64,000 nucleotides of DNA, from NCBI RefSeq assembly GCF_002368195.1, contig NZ_AP018178.1:5422145-5486144 (forward strand), written 5' to 3'. Made by a program: the position numbers and the translations under genes. Of the stretch, positions 1-8,029 are shown piece by piece; the stretch's first letter is position 1; each line of letters opens with the position of its first letter. The stretch is from Calothrix sp. NIES-2100. Its GTDB lineage: Bacteria > Cyanobacteriota > Cyanobacteriia > Cyanobacteriales > Nostocaceae. The notes under the pieces are model-generated. The model saw nothing but the letters and a program-made list of their open reading frames with translations. It was not told where the DNA came from and did no database searches.

Positions 1-554
1 ACATCTGGTTTCATAGCGATCGCTCTGGCTATGCATAGCCTTTGCTGTTGTCCACCAGATAAGGCCGTACCCTTGTGTTTGAGTTTATCTTTGACTTCAT
101 CCCAAATGGCGGCGCGTCTTAAGGAATCTTCGACTAATTCATCGAGGTTTCCTTTATAACCGTTAGAACGCGGACCAAAGGCAATATTTTCGTAGATTGA
201 TTTCGGAAATGGGTTTGGTCTTTGAAAAACCATACCCACTTGCCTACGTAATTTTACTGAATTAACTTTGGGATCGTAAATATTGCGATCGCGATAATGC
301 AACCTCCCCTCTACCTTCGCTCCAGTAATTAAATCATTCATGCGGTTGAAGCAACGTAGTAAAGTACTTTTACCACATCCTGAAGGCCCAATAAAAGCTG
401 TAATTTGTTTTTCAGGAATTTTGATGTATACATCTAGAAGTGCCAAAAATCCACCATAGTAAACTTTAAGACCCTCAACATCAAATACTGCATTATTTTC
501 TTGGTTAAGCGTGCCATGATTATTCAATTGACTTCTACGATTATTGAAAGTCAT
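1..554 (-). CDS. pstB: Phosphate ABC transporter ATP-binding protein PstB (C-terminus outside the window)
   Basis: ATPase subunit that powers high-affinity phosphate import through PstC/PstA at the plasma membrane. About 184 N-terminal residues are visible. The frame shows the Walker A motif GPSGCGKST, the Q-loop region VGMVFQRPNPFPKS and the ABC signature LSGGQQQRL; Walker B and the H-loop lie beyond the left edge. FQRPNPFP is characteristic of PstB. The start is the ATG at 552-554, with AGGAG a few bases upstream on the minus strand. It is the last visible gene of the pst operon, about 65 nt after pstA. Truncation is only due to the window edge. The family call is very secure. Confidence 0.96.
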   Translation of the reverse strand, partial: MTFNNRRSQLNNHGTLNQENNAVFDVEGLKVYYGGFLALLDVYIKIPEKQITAFIGPSGCGKSTLLRCFNRMNDLITGAKVEGRLHYRDRNIYDPKVNSVKLRRQVGMVFQRPNPFPKSIYENIAFGPRSNGYKGNLDELVEDSLRRAAIWDEVKDKLKHKGTALSGGQQQRLCIARAIAMKPD

Positions 555-620
555 CTTACCTAGCTCCTAATATCAATGAATGCCTAGAAAACTTATTAAC
601 TATTGAATGCACTTTGCTAT

Positions 621-1517
621 CTAACGATAGAAGCGTTGCCGAATATAAATTGCCACACCATTAAGAACTAAAATCAAACTTAGCAAAGCAATAATTGTTG
701 CTGCTGCTGCATTAGCAAAACCCGGTTCTGGACGAGTAATGTAACTGTAAATTTGAATTGGTAATGCCATAAATCTCTGGAACAAACCAGGATTAAAGGT
801 AAGAAACCCCACAGCACCAACAACAATTAGAGAAGCTGCATCACCAATGGCGCGGGATACAGAAATAATTACGCCTGTGAGAATACCAGGTACAGCATAA
901 GGTAGGACATGATGACTAATTGTCCGCCATTTTGTAACACCTAAGCCGTAAGAAGCATTTCTGATTGAATCAGGAACGGCGCGAATTGCTTCTCTAGATG
1001 TCACAATAATCACTGGCAAAGATAGCAAAGATAAAGTCAATGCTCCAGAAATTAACGCCGGGCCAAAGCCAAGCAAATAATTAAAAACCCCTAAACCCAG
1101 CAAGCCGTAAACAATCGAAGGTACACCCGCCAAATTGCTGATATTGATCTCAATAATTGCTGTCCACCAGGCTTTTGGTGCATATTCTTCAAGATATAAA
1201 GCTGCTCCCACACCAATTGGTACCGTCACAAACAGGACAACAAGCCCTAAAAGAATGCTGCTGATAATAGCCGGACGGATACCGCCGTCTTCAGGGAAAC
1301 GAGAAGGAGTTTCCGTCAAAAATCCAGGTGTCAAAAATCTCCCTAATCCGTCTTTTAAAATATCAAAAAGTAGCAACGCTAGGACGAATACACCAATCAG
1401 CAACCCTAACAAAAAAAGTACTTCAAATACTTTCCCTAATTTTTCTCTACTCTCAACATTATCAGTAAATTCTGTTGCTGAATTAAAAGAATCATCTCGT
1501 TGATAAGCTCTAGCCAT
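621..1517 (-). CDS. pstA: Phosphate ABC transporter permease PstA
   Basis: Inner-membrane permease subunit of the Pst phosphate importer; it pairs with PstC. The 298-residue length is normal for PstA. Several hydrophobic helices are visible (about residues 30-55, 80-110, 125-165, 205-235, 270-290). The EAA-type cytoplasmic loop that contacts PstB sits around residues 195-228 (GVTKWRTISHHVLP, then SRAIGDA). It lies between pstC and pstB on the same strand. The ATG is preceded within 2-30 nt by heptamer repeats of the TGACAAC type rather than a Shine-Dalgarno sequence, so translation may depend on coupling or on unstructured leader RNA. That last point is inference. Confidence 0.95.
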   Translation of the reverse strand: MARAYQRDDSFNSATEFTDNVESREKLGKVFEVLFLLGLLIGVFVLALLLFDILKDGLGRFLTPGFLTETPSRFPEDGGIRPAIISSILLGLVVLFVTVPIGVGAALYLEEYAPKAWWTAIIEINISNLAGVPSIVYGLLGLGVFNYLLGFGPALISGALTLSLLSLPVIIVTSREAIRAVPDSIRNASYGLGVTKWRTISHHVLPYAVPGILTGVIISVSRAIGDAASLIVVGAVGFLTFNPGLFQRFMALPIQIYSYITRPEPGFANAAAATIIALLSLILVLNGVAIYIRQRFYR

Positions 1518-1546
1518 GTTTGTCAGTTGTCAGTTGTCAGTTTTCA
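1518..1546. repeat. Heptamer tandem repeat (TGTCAGT type) abutting the pstA start
   Basis: About four imperfect copies of a 7-bp unit (TGTCAGT on the plus strand) lie directly against the pstA start codon. They resemble the short tandemly repeated repetitive (STRR) heptamers known from heterocystous cyanobacteria. Downstream, at 1556-1570, there is another low-complexity motif (GGGCATTGGGCATT). Confidence 0.75.
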
Positions 1547-1623
1547 GTTTTCATTGGGCATTGGGCATTTAATATTTCTCCTCATCCCCTTGTCCCCCTA
1601 ACACCTTGCCCCTCTGCCTTCTA

Positions 1624-2565
1624 TTACTCGTACTTTTCCTTAAAGCGATTAGAAATCCAATAACTCACAATATTTAAAACTAAGGTGAGCAGAAATAAAA
1701 CAGCACCTACAGCATATAAAGTCTGGAAATTGAGGCTACCACGGGGACTATCTCCACCAGAAATTTGCGCCATATAAGCTGTCATTGTTTCAACTGATTC
1801 TGCGAAATTAATAGTAAGTTTTGGCTGTTGTCCGGCGGCGATAATTACAGTCATAGTTTCACCCACCGCGCGAGAAGTACCCAAAATAATTGAGGCGATA
1901 ATTCCAGACAGCGCTGCTGGTAATACTACTCTAAAAATTGTTTCCAATTTAGTAATACCTAAAGCGTAGGCTCCCTCTCTTAAAGAACGGGGAACTGCGC
2001 GAATAGCATCTAAACTGATAGAACCAACAGTAGGAGTAATCATTACTCCCATCATTAACCCTGCACTCAAGGCGTTGAAAATTTCCAGGGGGAAAAAATT
2101 TCGTAGTAATGGTGTGACAAATAACAGTGCAAAATAGCCATAGACTACCGTTGGTATCCCTGCCAAAAGTTCCACCGCCGGACGTAAAATTGCTGCTACT
2201 TTAGGTTGAGCATATTCACTTAAATAAATCGCCGAAGATAAACCTAAAGGAATCGCCACCGTCATTGCGATCGCTGTAGTTAAGAAAGTACCATTAATTA
2301 AAGGCCAAATACCAAAATGTTTCTCTGCAAACAGAGGTGTCCATTTAGTATCCAGAAAGAATTGCGCAAACGAAACTTCTTTGAAAAAACCAATTGTCTC
2401 CTGAAAGATAATTAGGACGATGCCAAAGGTGGTAAATACCGAAACTAAAGCACAAGCAAATAAAATTGCCGCAACAATATTTTCTTGGATATCTTCAGAT
2501 GCATTTTTATCTAGTGACTGCCTAGAACGTTGAAAAGAATCTTCTGCAAAATTTGAATGTTGCAT
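1624..2565 (-). CDS. pstC: Phosphate ABC transporter permease PstC
   Basis: Membrane permease partner of PstA in the Pst phosphate importer. Six hydrophobic segments are visible after a roughly 25-residue hydrophilic N-terminus. The EAA loop GITKLETIFRVVLP is followed by SRAVGETMTV, matching the PstC family. The chosen start is the ATG at 2563-2565 (MQHSNFAED). A possible ATG four codons earlier lies inside the TGACAAA heptamer repeats that fill the leader and is probably not the natural start. It follows pstS by about 70 nt and precedes pstA by about 105 nt, all on the minus strand. Confidence 0.95.
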   Translation of the reverse strand: MQHSNFAEDSFQRSRQSLDKNASEDIQENIVAAILFACALVSVFTTFGIVLIIFQETIGFFKEVSFAQFFLDTKWTPLFAEKHFGIWPLINGTFLTTAIAMTVAIPLGLSSAIYLSEYAQPKVAAILRPAVELLAGIPTVVYGYFALLFVTPLLRNFFPLEIFNALSAGLMMGVMITPTVGSISLDAIRAVPRSLREGAYALGITKLETIFRVVLPAALSGIIASIILGTSRAVGETMTVIIAAGQQPKLTINFAESVETMTAYMAQISGGDSPRGSLNFQTLYAVGAVLFLLTLVLNIVSYWISNRFKEKYE

Positions 2566-2573
2566 AAAATTTG

Positions 2574-2603
2574 TCATTTGTCATTTGTCATTTGTCATTT
2601 GTC
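2574..2603. repeat. Heptamer tandem repeat (TTTGTCA type) abutting the pstC start
   Basis: Four consecutive copies of a 7-bp unit read TTTGTCA on the plus strand. The array occupies the region where a ribosome binding site for pstC would be expected. It is followed by a GAAGTCGAAGCACTGC stretch, itself a fragment common between cyanobacterial genes. Confidence 0.8.
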
Positions 2604-2637
2604 CCCCGGTTGCTGAGCGAAGTCGAAGCACTGCTTT

Positions 2638-3639
2638 TTAAATAAAGTTTGTAATCGGCTCACCTGGTTTGGCTTTTTTGAATTTTGTGCCAGTTTCACC
2701 AGTAGCAAATTTTTGTTTTACCTTGACGTAAGCTTCATCAGGTAGTGCTACGTAACCAACGCTATCTACCCACTTCCAAGAATTTTCTAGATAAAAATCG
2801 ACAAATTCTTTGACTGCTGGCTTGTTATCTAAGGATTTTTTACTGACATAAATAAACAGGGGACGAGATAAAGGTGTGTAGACATTTTTGATCACATTAT
2901 CTACGGGAACTGGTTTTTCACATTTCCCTGTAGGACTTTCTACAGCAACTAAATTGAGTTTTTCCTGGTTTTGAATGTAGTAAGATATGCCTACATAACC
3001 TAAGGCTGATGCATCACCGGCTACCCCTTGCACCAGCAGGTTTTGATTGTGGCTAGGAGTGTAATCGGTACGTCCATTTTTGGCTTTTCCTGTAACAGCC
3101 TGAGTCAGATAATCAAACGTTCCTGTATCTGAAGCGGGAGCATAAAGCTTCATTTTTTGGTTAGGAAACTTAGGATTAACTTGATTCCAATTTAATATTT
3201 TTCCATCTGATTTAGCACTCCAAATCTTTTTTAGTTCATCAATAGTTAGGCATTTAGCAAAGTTATTTTGACGATTGGCAATTATAGCAATTCCGTCTAA
3301 AGCTATGGGCAACTCGACAAATTCAATCTTCTTACTATTACATTTTTTGATTTCTTCATCTCGAATTGTCCGAGAAGCACCAACAATATCAATATCACCA
3401 TTACAAAATTTGCTGATACCGCCTCCAGTACCACTTGAAGCAACGCTCACTTGAGCTTCCGGTTTAAACTTTTCGTATTCTTCAGCAACTGCTAGCGAAA
3501 TGGGGAAACCTACTGCTGCACCATCAATACTCACTTGATTTTTTAGTTGTTGTCCGCTATTACAAGCAGTAATATTGCTAGCAATGAGCATTAAAGATGC
3601 TAAAAAAAAGCTATTCTGAAATCGGCTCCAAAGACTCAT
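2638..3639 (-). CDS. pstS: Phosphate-binding lipoprotein PstS
   Basis: Periplasmic phosphate-binding protein that delivers phosphate to PstCAB. The 333 residues begin with a lipoprotein signal peptide ending in the lipobox ITAC (Cys about residue 26), so the mature protein is probably membrane anchored. Phosphate-pocket signatures are present: SSGTGGGISKF (about 67-77), DIDIVGASR (about 83-91) and the ASDTGTFDYLT segment (about 169-179). The gene heads pstCAB but is itself preceded by a sulfate-type binding-protein gene 62 nt upstream. The family call is secure. Low-phosphate control by the Pho system is expected from family knowledge, but no clear Pho box was recognised. Confidence 0.95.
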   Translation of the reverse strand: MSLWSRFQNSFFLASLMLIASNITACNSGQQLKNQVSIDGAAVGFPISLAVAEEYEKFKPEAQVSVASSGTGGGISKFCNGDIDIVGASRTIRDEEIKKCNSKKIEFVELPIALDGIAIIANRQNNFAKCLTIDELKKIWSAKSDGKILNWNQVNPKFPNQKMKLYAPASDTGTFDYLTQAVTGKAKNGRTDYTPSHNQNLLVQGVAGDASALGYVGISYYIQNQEKLNLVAVESPTGKCEKPVPVDNVIKNVYTPLSRPLFIYVSKKSLDNKPAVKEFVDFYLENSWKWVDSVGYVALPDEAYVKVKQKFATGETGTKFKKAKPGEPITNFI

Positions 3640-3701
3640 AAATTAATCAATTCCGATAATATTGATTGCAACTAACTCAGGCTGGATAAAAAAGTGAGCT
3701 T

Positions 3702-4859
3702 CTATACTTTTTTAGCAGCTTGAACTTTGTCAAAAATTGCCCCATTTTCAAAAAACTTTTTCTGAATATTATCCCAGCCACCTAAATCTTGAGAAGTAAA
3801 TAAAGTTTGGACTGGAGGATATTGTGATGCAACTTCTTGAGTGACAGTCGGGTTAACTGGACGATATCCTAATTTAGCAAATTCGCGCTGGGCTTCTGTT
3901 GAGTAAAGAAAATCCACAAACGCTTGTGCAACTTCTCTTGTACCATGCTGATCAACGTTTTTATCGACTATGGCTACAGGATTATCGATAGAAATGTTGA
4001 CTTGGGGTACAACATAAGGCAATTTTGAGCCGTTTTTATCTGCCAAAATTATCTCATTTTCGTAGTTAATTAAAACATCTCCCTGATTTTGTTGGAAAAA
4101 TAAATCGCTAGCTTCACGAGCATCTTTAGTGAGAATAGGGGCGTTTTGATAAACTTTAGTGAGATAATCTAAGGCTGTTGCATCGTCACCACCTGTGAGC
4201 GTGACCGAACCCCAAAAAGCTAAGAATTCCCAAATAGCAATACCAGAAGTTTTTGGGTTAGCTGCAATCAATTTTACGCCATCTTTTGCCAAGTCTTGCC
4301 AATTGTTAATGTTTTTGGGATTGCCTTCGCGGGTAACAATTGCAGCGACTGATCTACTAACAATACCATTTCTGGGAGATTTAATTTCCCAACCTGATTT
4401 AATCAAACCTGCTTGCTGAATTTTGTTGACATCTAAAGGTAGAGCGAGGTGTACTATATCTGCTGCTTGTGAGCCAGAAATCACAGCAGCAGCTTGAGCG
4501 CCAGAACCGCCATAACTTTGCTCAAAAATGACATTTTGATTGTGTTCTTGTTTCCACTTTTGCACAAATTTGGGAATTATTTGGTCATGGGCGGCTTTGG
4601 TAACTGAGAAGGAAACCAATCTCAGCTTGACATCAGATTTACTAGCTGTACTGCTTCCCGAACAGGCAGCAACTAATAAACTAAAAAAAGTACCTACTAA
4701 AAATAGACTGACAACGCTTTGTAGGGAACGTCCATTGAACCAACTTCTAATTTTTTGTTGGTACAAAAGTTGCATAGTTTGCCAAATTTTCATGACATAA
4801 ATCCGCATTCGCTCTGTTAGATCCGTACTTAATTGTGTCGGATGTTGCGATTTGCTCAT
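3702..4859 (-). CDS. Sulfate-family ABC transporter substrate-binding lipoprotein
   Basis: Extracytoplasmic oxyanion-binding protein of the sulfate/thiosulfate-binding family (SbpA/CysP type). Visible hallmarks are LVSFSVTKAAHDQIIPKF at the start of the mature domain, the SYGGSGAQAAAVISG binding loop, the AADIVHLALPLDV segment and DVLINYENE. A signal sequence ends in the lipobox VAAC (about residue 65). The n-region is unusually long; the ATG at 4859 is used here, and in-frame ATGs at 4808 and 4793 give shorter leaders. No cysT/W/A permease or ATPase lies nearby. It sits 62 nt upstream of pstS on the same strand, so it may be co-transcribed with the phosphate operon. Its true ligand (sulfate, phosphate or another oxyanion) cannot be told from sequence. 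Confidence 0.85.
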   Translation of the reverse strand: MSKSQHPTQLSTDLTERMRIYVMKIWQTMQLLYQQKIRSWFNGRSLQSVVSLFLVGTFFSLLVAACSGSSTASKSDVKLRLVSFSVTKAAHDQIIPKFVQKWKQEHNQNVIFEQSYGGSGAQAAAVISGSQAADIVHLALPLDVNKIQQAGLIKSGWEIKSPRNGIVSRSVAAIVTREGNPKNINNWQDLAKDGVKLIAANPKTSGIAIWEFLAFWGSVTLTGGDDATALDYLTKVYQNAPILTKDAREASDLFFQQNQGDVLINYENEIILADKNGSKLPYVVPQVNISIDNPVAIVDKNVDQHGTREVAQAFVDFLYSTEAQREFAKLGYRPVNPTVTQEVASQYPPVQTLFTSQDLGGWDNIQKKFFENGAIFDKVQAAKKV

Positions 4860-4914
4860 TTCCAATCACCCCTAAATCTACGGTATTTTGAGCTAATTAC
4901 CGTAATTAAAAAAA

Positions 4915-4942
4915 ATTATACGATATATAGAACAAAAGTTCT
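4915..4942 (-). promoter_or_regulatory. Candidate promoter and operator of the sbp-pst operon
   Basis: On the minus strand, TATAAT (4920-4915) lies about 55 nt upstream of the sbp start. Eight bases further upstream is the perfect palindrome AGAACTTTTGTTCT (4942-4929), in the spacer/-35 position where a regulator would bind. No good -35 hexamer is seen at 17-nt spacing, consistent with an activator-dependent promoter. This is inference from position and symmetry only. Confidence 0.4.
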
Positions 4943-5029
4943 CATCAAGCTTCATTTTTGTTTACTAAGTGAGCAATCGTTTATGAAGCAATTTCTCTAC
5001 CACTTAAAAATAGCAAGATAGTTGAAAAA

Positions 5030-5068
5030 AACCTGGTTTTTACTGCTATCAAGCCCAAAAACCAGGTT
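5030..5068. terminator. Hairpin with 12-bp perfect stem (bidirectional terminator-like)
   Basis: The arms AACCTGGTTTTT (5030-5041) and AAAAACCAGGTT (5057-5068) pair perfectly with a 15-nt loop and carry T/A runs. It lies between the converging end of the SbcD-like gene and the start of the pst operon region. The same AACCAGGTT core recurs at 63413-63439, so it may be a small dispersed palindrome as well as a terminator. Confidence 0.55.
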
Positions 5069-5263
5069 GTATTTATACATAATTTCCCGAAGAATTATGT
5101 CATTAGTAATACGTCATAGGGCTAACAAAAGAATTTTTTAAGGTTTTAAATCATGTTTGCGATAGATAAATTATTCATAAGGGCACAACAATGTTGTACC
5201 CCTAGCTATCTGTCGCCGTACCTTGATTTTAGTATAATTATTTACATACTATTAGTAGTGATT

Positions 5264-6517
5264 CTACTTATTAGCTGTGGCTTCTAGCCAGACTTCCACA
5301 TCGTCGGTGAGTAGCTTCTGTGCAGCTTCTAGCATTGAGCCGGCTATATCTTTGAGGTCTTCGCGATTACTTAAATAAGTTTTTAATGCTTCTAATGGAT
5401 CAATGCTACTACTAGCAGTCAGTTCGGGAATGCGGGGTCTAGCTAGCTGACTCAGTAATTCTGGTTGAATGGTGTAGGTATGAGCAGAATTTAAAGCACT
5501 ATGGAGTGAGGAGTTATCAATTAAATCTAATTGTTCCGAGCGGATTTTATAGATTAAGCGAACTACAGCATCTTGAAGATCATGTTTAGCGATCGCTTTG
5601 ATTAATGCTGCTTGCGGATCTTCTGCCTTAGATAAATCTACCTCAATTGTCCGAAAAGTCCGCACAGGTAAAGGACAAAACTTCCAATTAGTTCTACCTG
5701 GCTCTAATTCTACGATCACATAACCCTTGTCTTCTTTTTCTTCGCTAAAATCCACCCGCTCAATGCTTCCTGGATAAATCACCGGCGGATTGTTGGATTT
5801 ATTCAGGTTTTGATGCTTGTGGACATGTCCTAGGGCGACATAATCAAAACAAGGCCTTGTCAACAAAGATAAAGGTAAAGTAAAACCTTTCCCGACAGCT
5901 AACAAGCGTTCGGCTCCCAAGGTGGCATTGTCAGCCATTAAATGTGCTAAGAGTACAGTAGGTACATCAGGGTCAAGACGACGAATTTCTGCTTCTAAAA
6001 CAACTTGTAACCTGTCAGTTAACAGTTGATTGACTTCTGCAATCGATAAACCTTCAGTTTCTTGGCGAGTCATTAACGTTGAACGTGTCAGCCAAGGTAG
6101 GGTAATGACTTGCACTTTACCATTACGGGTTTGGATTTCGTGGGTAGTTAAGGTATCACCCACAACAAAACCTCTGACTCCCAAGGTGCGGTAAATATTT
6201 AAACTCGCTCCTCCCAAGCCTTGGGAATGTTGGTCATGATTTCCTACCAACAGCACCGTCGGAATCTCTGCATCCACAAGACGGCGAAACTGGCTAGCAA
6301 AAGCTTCTTGGACATAAGGCGGTGGAGTTGCATCGGGAAAAGCATCGCCACCAAATATGACTAAATCTACAGGATCTGCGATCGCTCGGTCAATACATAT
6401 AGATAATGTATTGACAAAATCCTCCAATCGTGTATTTAATCCTGTTACAGCATTGATGCGTCCGTGGGAGAAGCTACTCCCCATGTGGATATCTGACAGA
6501 TGGAGGATTTTAATCAT
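5264..6517 (-). CDS. SbcD-like calcineurin-type DNA repair phosphoesterase
   Basis: Metallophosphoesterase of the SbcD/Mre11 nuclease family. Metal-binding motifs appear in order: DIHMG near the N-terminus, GGDAFPD, GNHDQH and GHVHKHQ. Downstream is a beta-rich capping region (VIYPGSIERVDFSEEKEDKG), which is typical of SbcD. The ATG at 6517 is chosen because it puts the first motif (IKILHLSDIHMG) at the very N-terminus; earlier in-frame starts at 6541 (ATG) and 6568 (TTG) run through intergenic heptamer repeats. About 417 residues. It directly follows cysH on the same strand. No SbcC/Rad50 partner is in the window, so nuclease function is a family inference. Confidence 0.87.
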   Translation of the reverse strand: MIKILHLSDIHMGSSFSHGRINAVTGLNTRLEDFVNTLSICIDRAIADPVDLVIFGGDAFPDATPPPYVQEAFASQFRRLVDAEIPTVLLVGNHDQHSQGLGGASLNIYRTLGVRGFVVGDTLTTHEIQTRNGKVQVITLPWLTRSTLMTRQETEGLSIAEVNQLLTDRLQVVLEAEIRRLDPDVPTVLLAHLMADNATLGAERLLAVGKGFTLPLSLLTRPCFDYVALGHVHKHQNLNKSNNPPVIYPGSIERVDFSEEKEDKGYVIVELEPGRTNWKFCPLPVRTFRTIEVDLSKAEDPQAALIKAIAKHDLQDAVVRLIYKIRSEQLDLIDNSSLHSALNSAHTYTIQPELLSQLARPRIPELTASSSIDPLEALKTYLSNREDLKDIAGSMLEAAQKLLTDDVEVWLEATANK

Positions 6518-6529
6518 AATTAGTTTTTT

Positions 6530-6586
6530 GTTCTGAGTCATTTGTCCTTTGTCTAATACTAATGACAAATGACAAATGACTACTGA
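6530..6586. repeat. Heptamer tandem repeats between cysH and the SbcD-like gene
   Basis: TGACAAATGACAAATGAC-type units fill most of the short cysH-sbcD-like spacer on the plus strand, with degenerate copies on the SbcD side. No Shine-Dalgarno sequence is seen in front of the phosphoesterase start. Confidence 0.65.
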
Positions 6587-7312
6587 CTAAATATGAATTC
6601 CACATTCAGTTTTACCAGTTCCCCGCCAGCGTCCAGCGCGTTCGTCTTCACCTTCGCCTACTTTGGTGGTGATAGGTTCATCGCCAATGCTGGGATAGCC
6701 TTGGTCGTGCAGGGGGTTGTAAATTACTCCATGTTCAGCTACGTAAGCCCAGCTATCTTTACGTGTCCAGTTAGCTAAGGGATTGACTTTCAAACGTCCT
6801 TGACTATCCAATTCCAAAAAGGGCATATTAGCACGGGTAACTGCTTGGTCGCGGCGACGACCGGTAATCCAAGCGATGGTGTTAAGTTCGTCTAAACCCC
6901 TCATCAGTGGTTCAATTTTGGTAACGTGATGGAATTGGGTAATATCTTTGTCCCAAAGTGCTTCGCCGTATTTAGCAATAAAGGCTTCGCGGCTATCTAA
7001 GTCTGGAGTTTTGTAGGTTTGCAAATCCAGGTTATAGATTTCTTTACTTTTAGCAACTAGTTCTAGAGTTTGGGGGAAGTGGAACAGGGTATCGAGAAAG
7101 ATCACCGGGACTGGATGCTTCAGTTCACTATAAAGAATGTGGGTAATTATCATGTCATCCACGTTAAAGGCGCTGGTTTGCACCAGTCCTGTGGGGATAT
7201 TTTCGATAGACCAGGCCAGTATCTCTTTAGGAGTCGCAGTTTCAAGTTGTTGATTTAACTGCTCTAAGTCAAATTTGCTTGTTTGGGATTCAGAGATCGT
7301 GGAAACTGTCAT
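6587..7312 (-). CDS. cysH: Phosphoadenylyl-sulfate (PAPS/APS) reductase
   Basis: Cytosolic enzyme of assimilatory sulfate reduction that uses thioredoxin to reduce activated sulfate to sulfite. The 241-residue protein shows the PP-loop-type nucleotide fold (VQTSAFNVDDMIITHIL), FLDTLFHFPQTL, WITGRRRDQAVTR and the C-terminal catalytic motif KTECGIHI with the single redox cysteine. The pairs of iron-sulfur cysteines typical of assimilatory APS reductases are not seen, so PAPS is the likely substrate. The ATG start is followed directly by the conserved region. It is near the sulfate-type binding protein gene but is a separate transcription unit. Confidence 0.93.
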   Translation of the reverse strand: MTVSTISESQTSKFDLEQLNQQLETATPKEILAWSIENIPTGLVQTSAFNVDDMIITHILYSELKHPVPVIFLDTLFHFPQTLELVAKSKEIYNLDLQTYKTPDLDSREAFIAKYGEALWDKDITQFHHVTKIEPLMRGLDELNTIAWITGRRRDQAVTRANMPFLELDSQGRLKVNPLANWTRKDSWAYVAEHGVIYNPLHDQGYPSIGDEPITTKVGEGEDERAGRWRGTGKTECGIHI

Positions 7313-7669
7313 GATAATTTTCTAACTAAATAGTTCTTGAACTTCGACAAAATTTATTTTACCTCATAAGGGTACACAAAAAGACACATAACCCGCTGGG
7401 GAATGAGGGATTATCATTTTCTGTAACTAGTAGTAGTTTATACTCGAAAAGTATATATTTGGTTAATGTCATCAAATCTGGATGTAGAAAGTTAAGCCAA
7501 TTCTGCCTGGTGTCTAAATTTCAGCAATTGAGCAAAGTCGGAAATAAGTAATTACTACAGTATTTACTAAGAAACTTTACGTAATCTTAACTTTTACCGT
7601 ATTTATATGGATATAGAATACAATCCTGATATTCTTAAGGAATCCTTAACTTGCAGGGATCAATAAAAA
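7313..7669. other. Divergent intergenic region between cysH and the small membrane-protein gene
   Basis: About 360 bp of AT-rich DNA carrying the promoters of cysH (minus) and the 34-residue gene (plus). An imperfect dyad (ATTCTTAAGG/AATCCTTAAC) lies about 25-40 nt before the small gene. No regulator site was recognised with confidence. Confidence 0.4.
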
Positions 7670-7774
7670 ATGAACGATTCTAAAACTTCTGGTTCTTTGG
7701 GTGTATCTCTACTGATGGGCGTTCTGATCATGTTGACAAGCGCTAGCGTTATCACAATCATGAACGCATTTTAA
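7670..7774 (+). CDS. 34-residue single-helix membrane protein
   Basis: Short open frame starting MNDSKTSGSLGVSL and ending ITIMNAF. It has a polar Ser/Thr-rich N-terminus and one continuous hydrophobic stretch (about residues 9-31), i.e. one membrane helix. It has its own upstream region and a very strong terminator 35 nt downstream, so it looks like a real monocistronic gene, perhaps of the size class of small photosynthetic-complex subunits or membrane regulators. It does not match a photosystem or cytochrome small subunit I can recall. No strong Shine-Dalgarno sequence is visible (GCAGGGATC lies about 10 nt upstream). Function unknown. Confidence 0.6.
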   Translation: MNDSKTSGSLGVSLLMGVLIMLTSASVITIMNAF

Positions 7775-7808
7775 AAAAAGCAATAAAATTTTAGCAAATA
7801 AACTTTAC

Positions 7809-7840
7809 AAGCCCCTCTGCAATATCGCAGAGGGGCTTTA
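7809..7840 (+). terminator. Rho-independent terminator of the small membrane-protein gene
   Basis: A 12-bp perfect stem AAGCCCCTCTGC / GCAGAGGGGCTT with a 6-nt loop (AATATC), followed by TTA. High GC stem and position 35 nt after the stop codon make this a convincing intrinsic terminator. Confidence 0.85.
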
Positions 7841-8029
7841 ACATTTATATTTGTCATTTGTCACTTTACATTTCGTCACTATCGAGGGGAAGCGCAGCCA
7901 TTGGGTGGGAAAGGTTTTCAGGCTGGAAGCAAGTGGTATCCCAGACTGCAACTCCCTCACCATGTCACCGCGTCTCCCCGTCTTCATGTCAGCCAAAATC
8001 ATACCCTTAGTCAAAAATGCCCATAATTA

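Larger units (their letters stand above)
4860..5263. other. Intergenic promoter region of the sbp-pst operon
   Basis: About 400 bp without a convincing gene. It contains a TATAAT-like hexamer on the minus strand (4915-4920), a perfect inverted repeat further upstream (4929-4942) and a 12-bp stem hairpin (5030-5068). The rest is AT-rich with no feature I can name. Confidence 0.6.

Noticed and set aside
3702..4859. Second PstS paralog
   Set aside because: The SYGGSGAQAAAVISG loop and overall pattern match the sulfate/thiosulfate-binding family rather than PstS.
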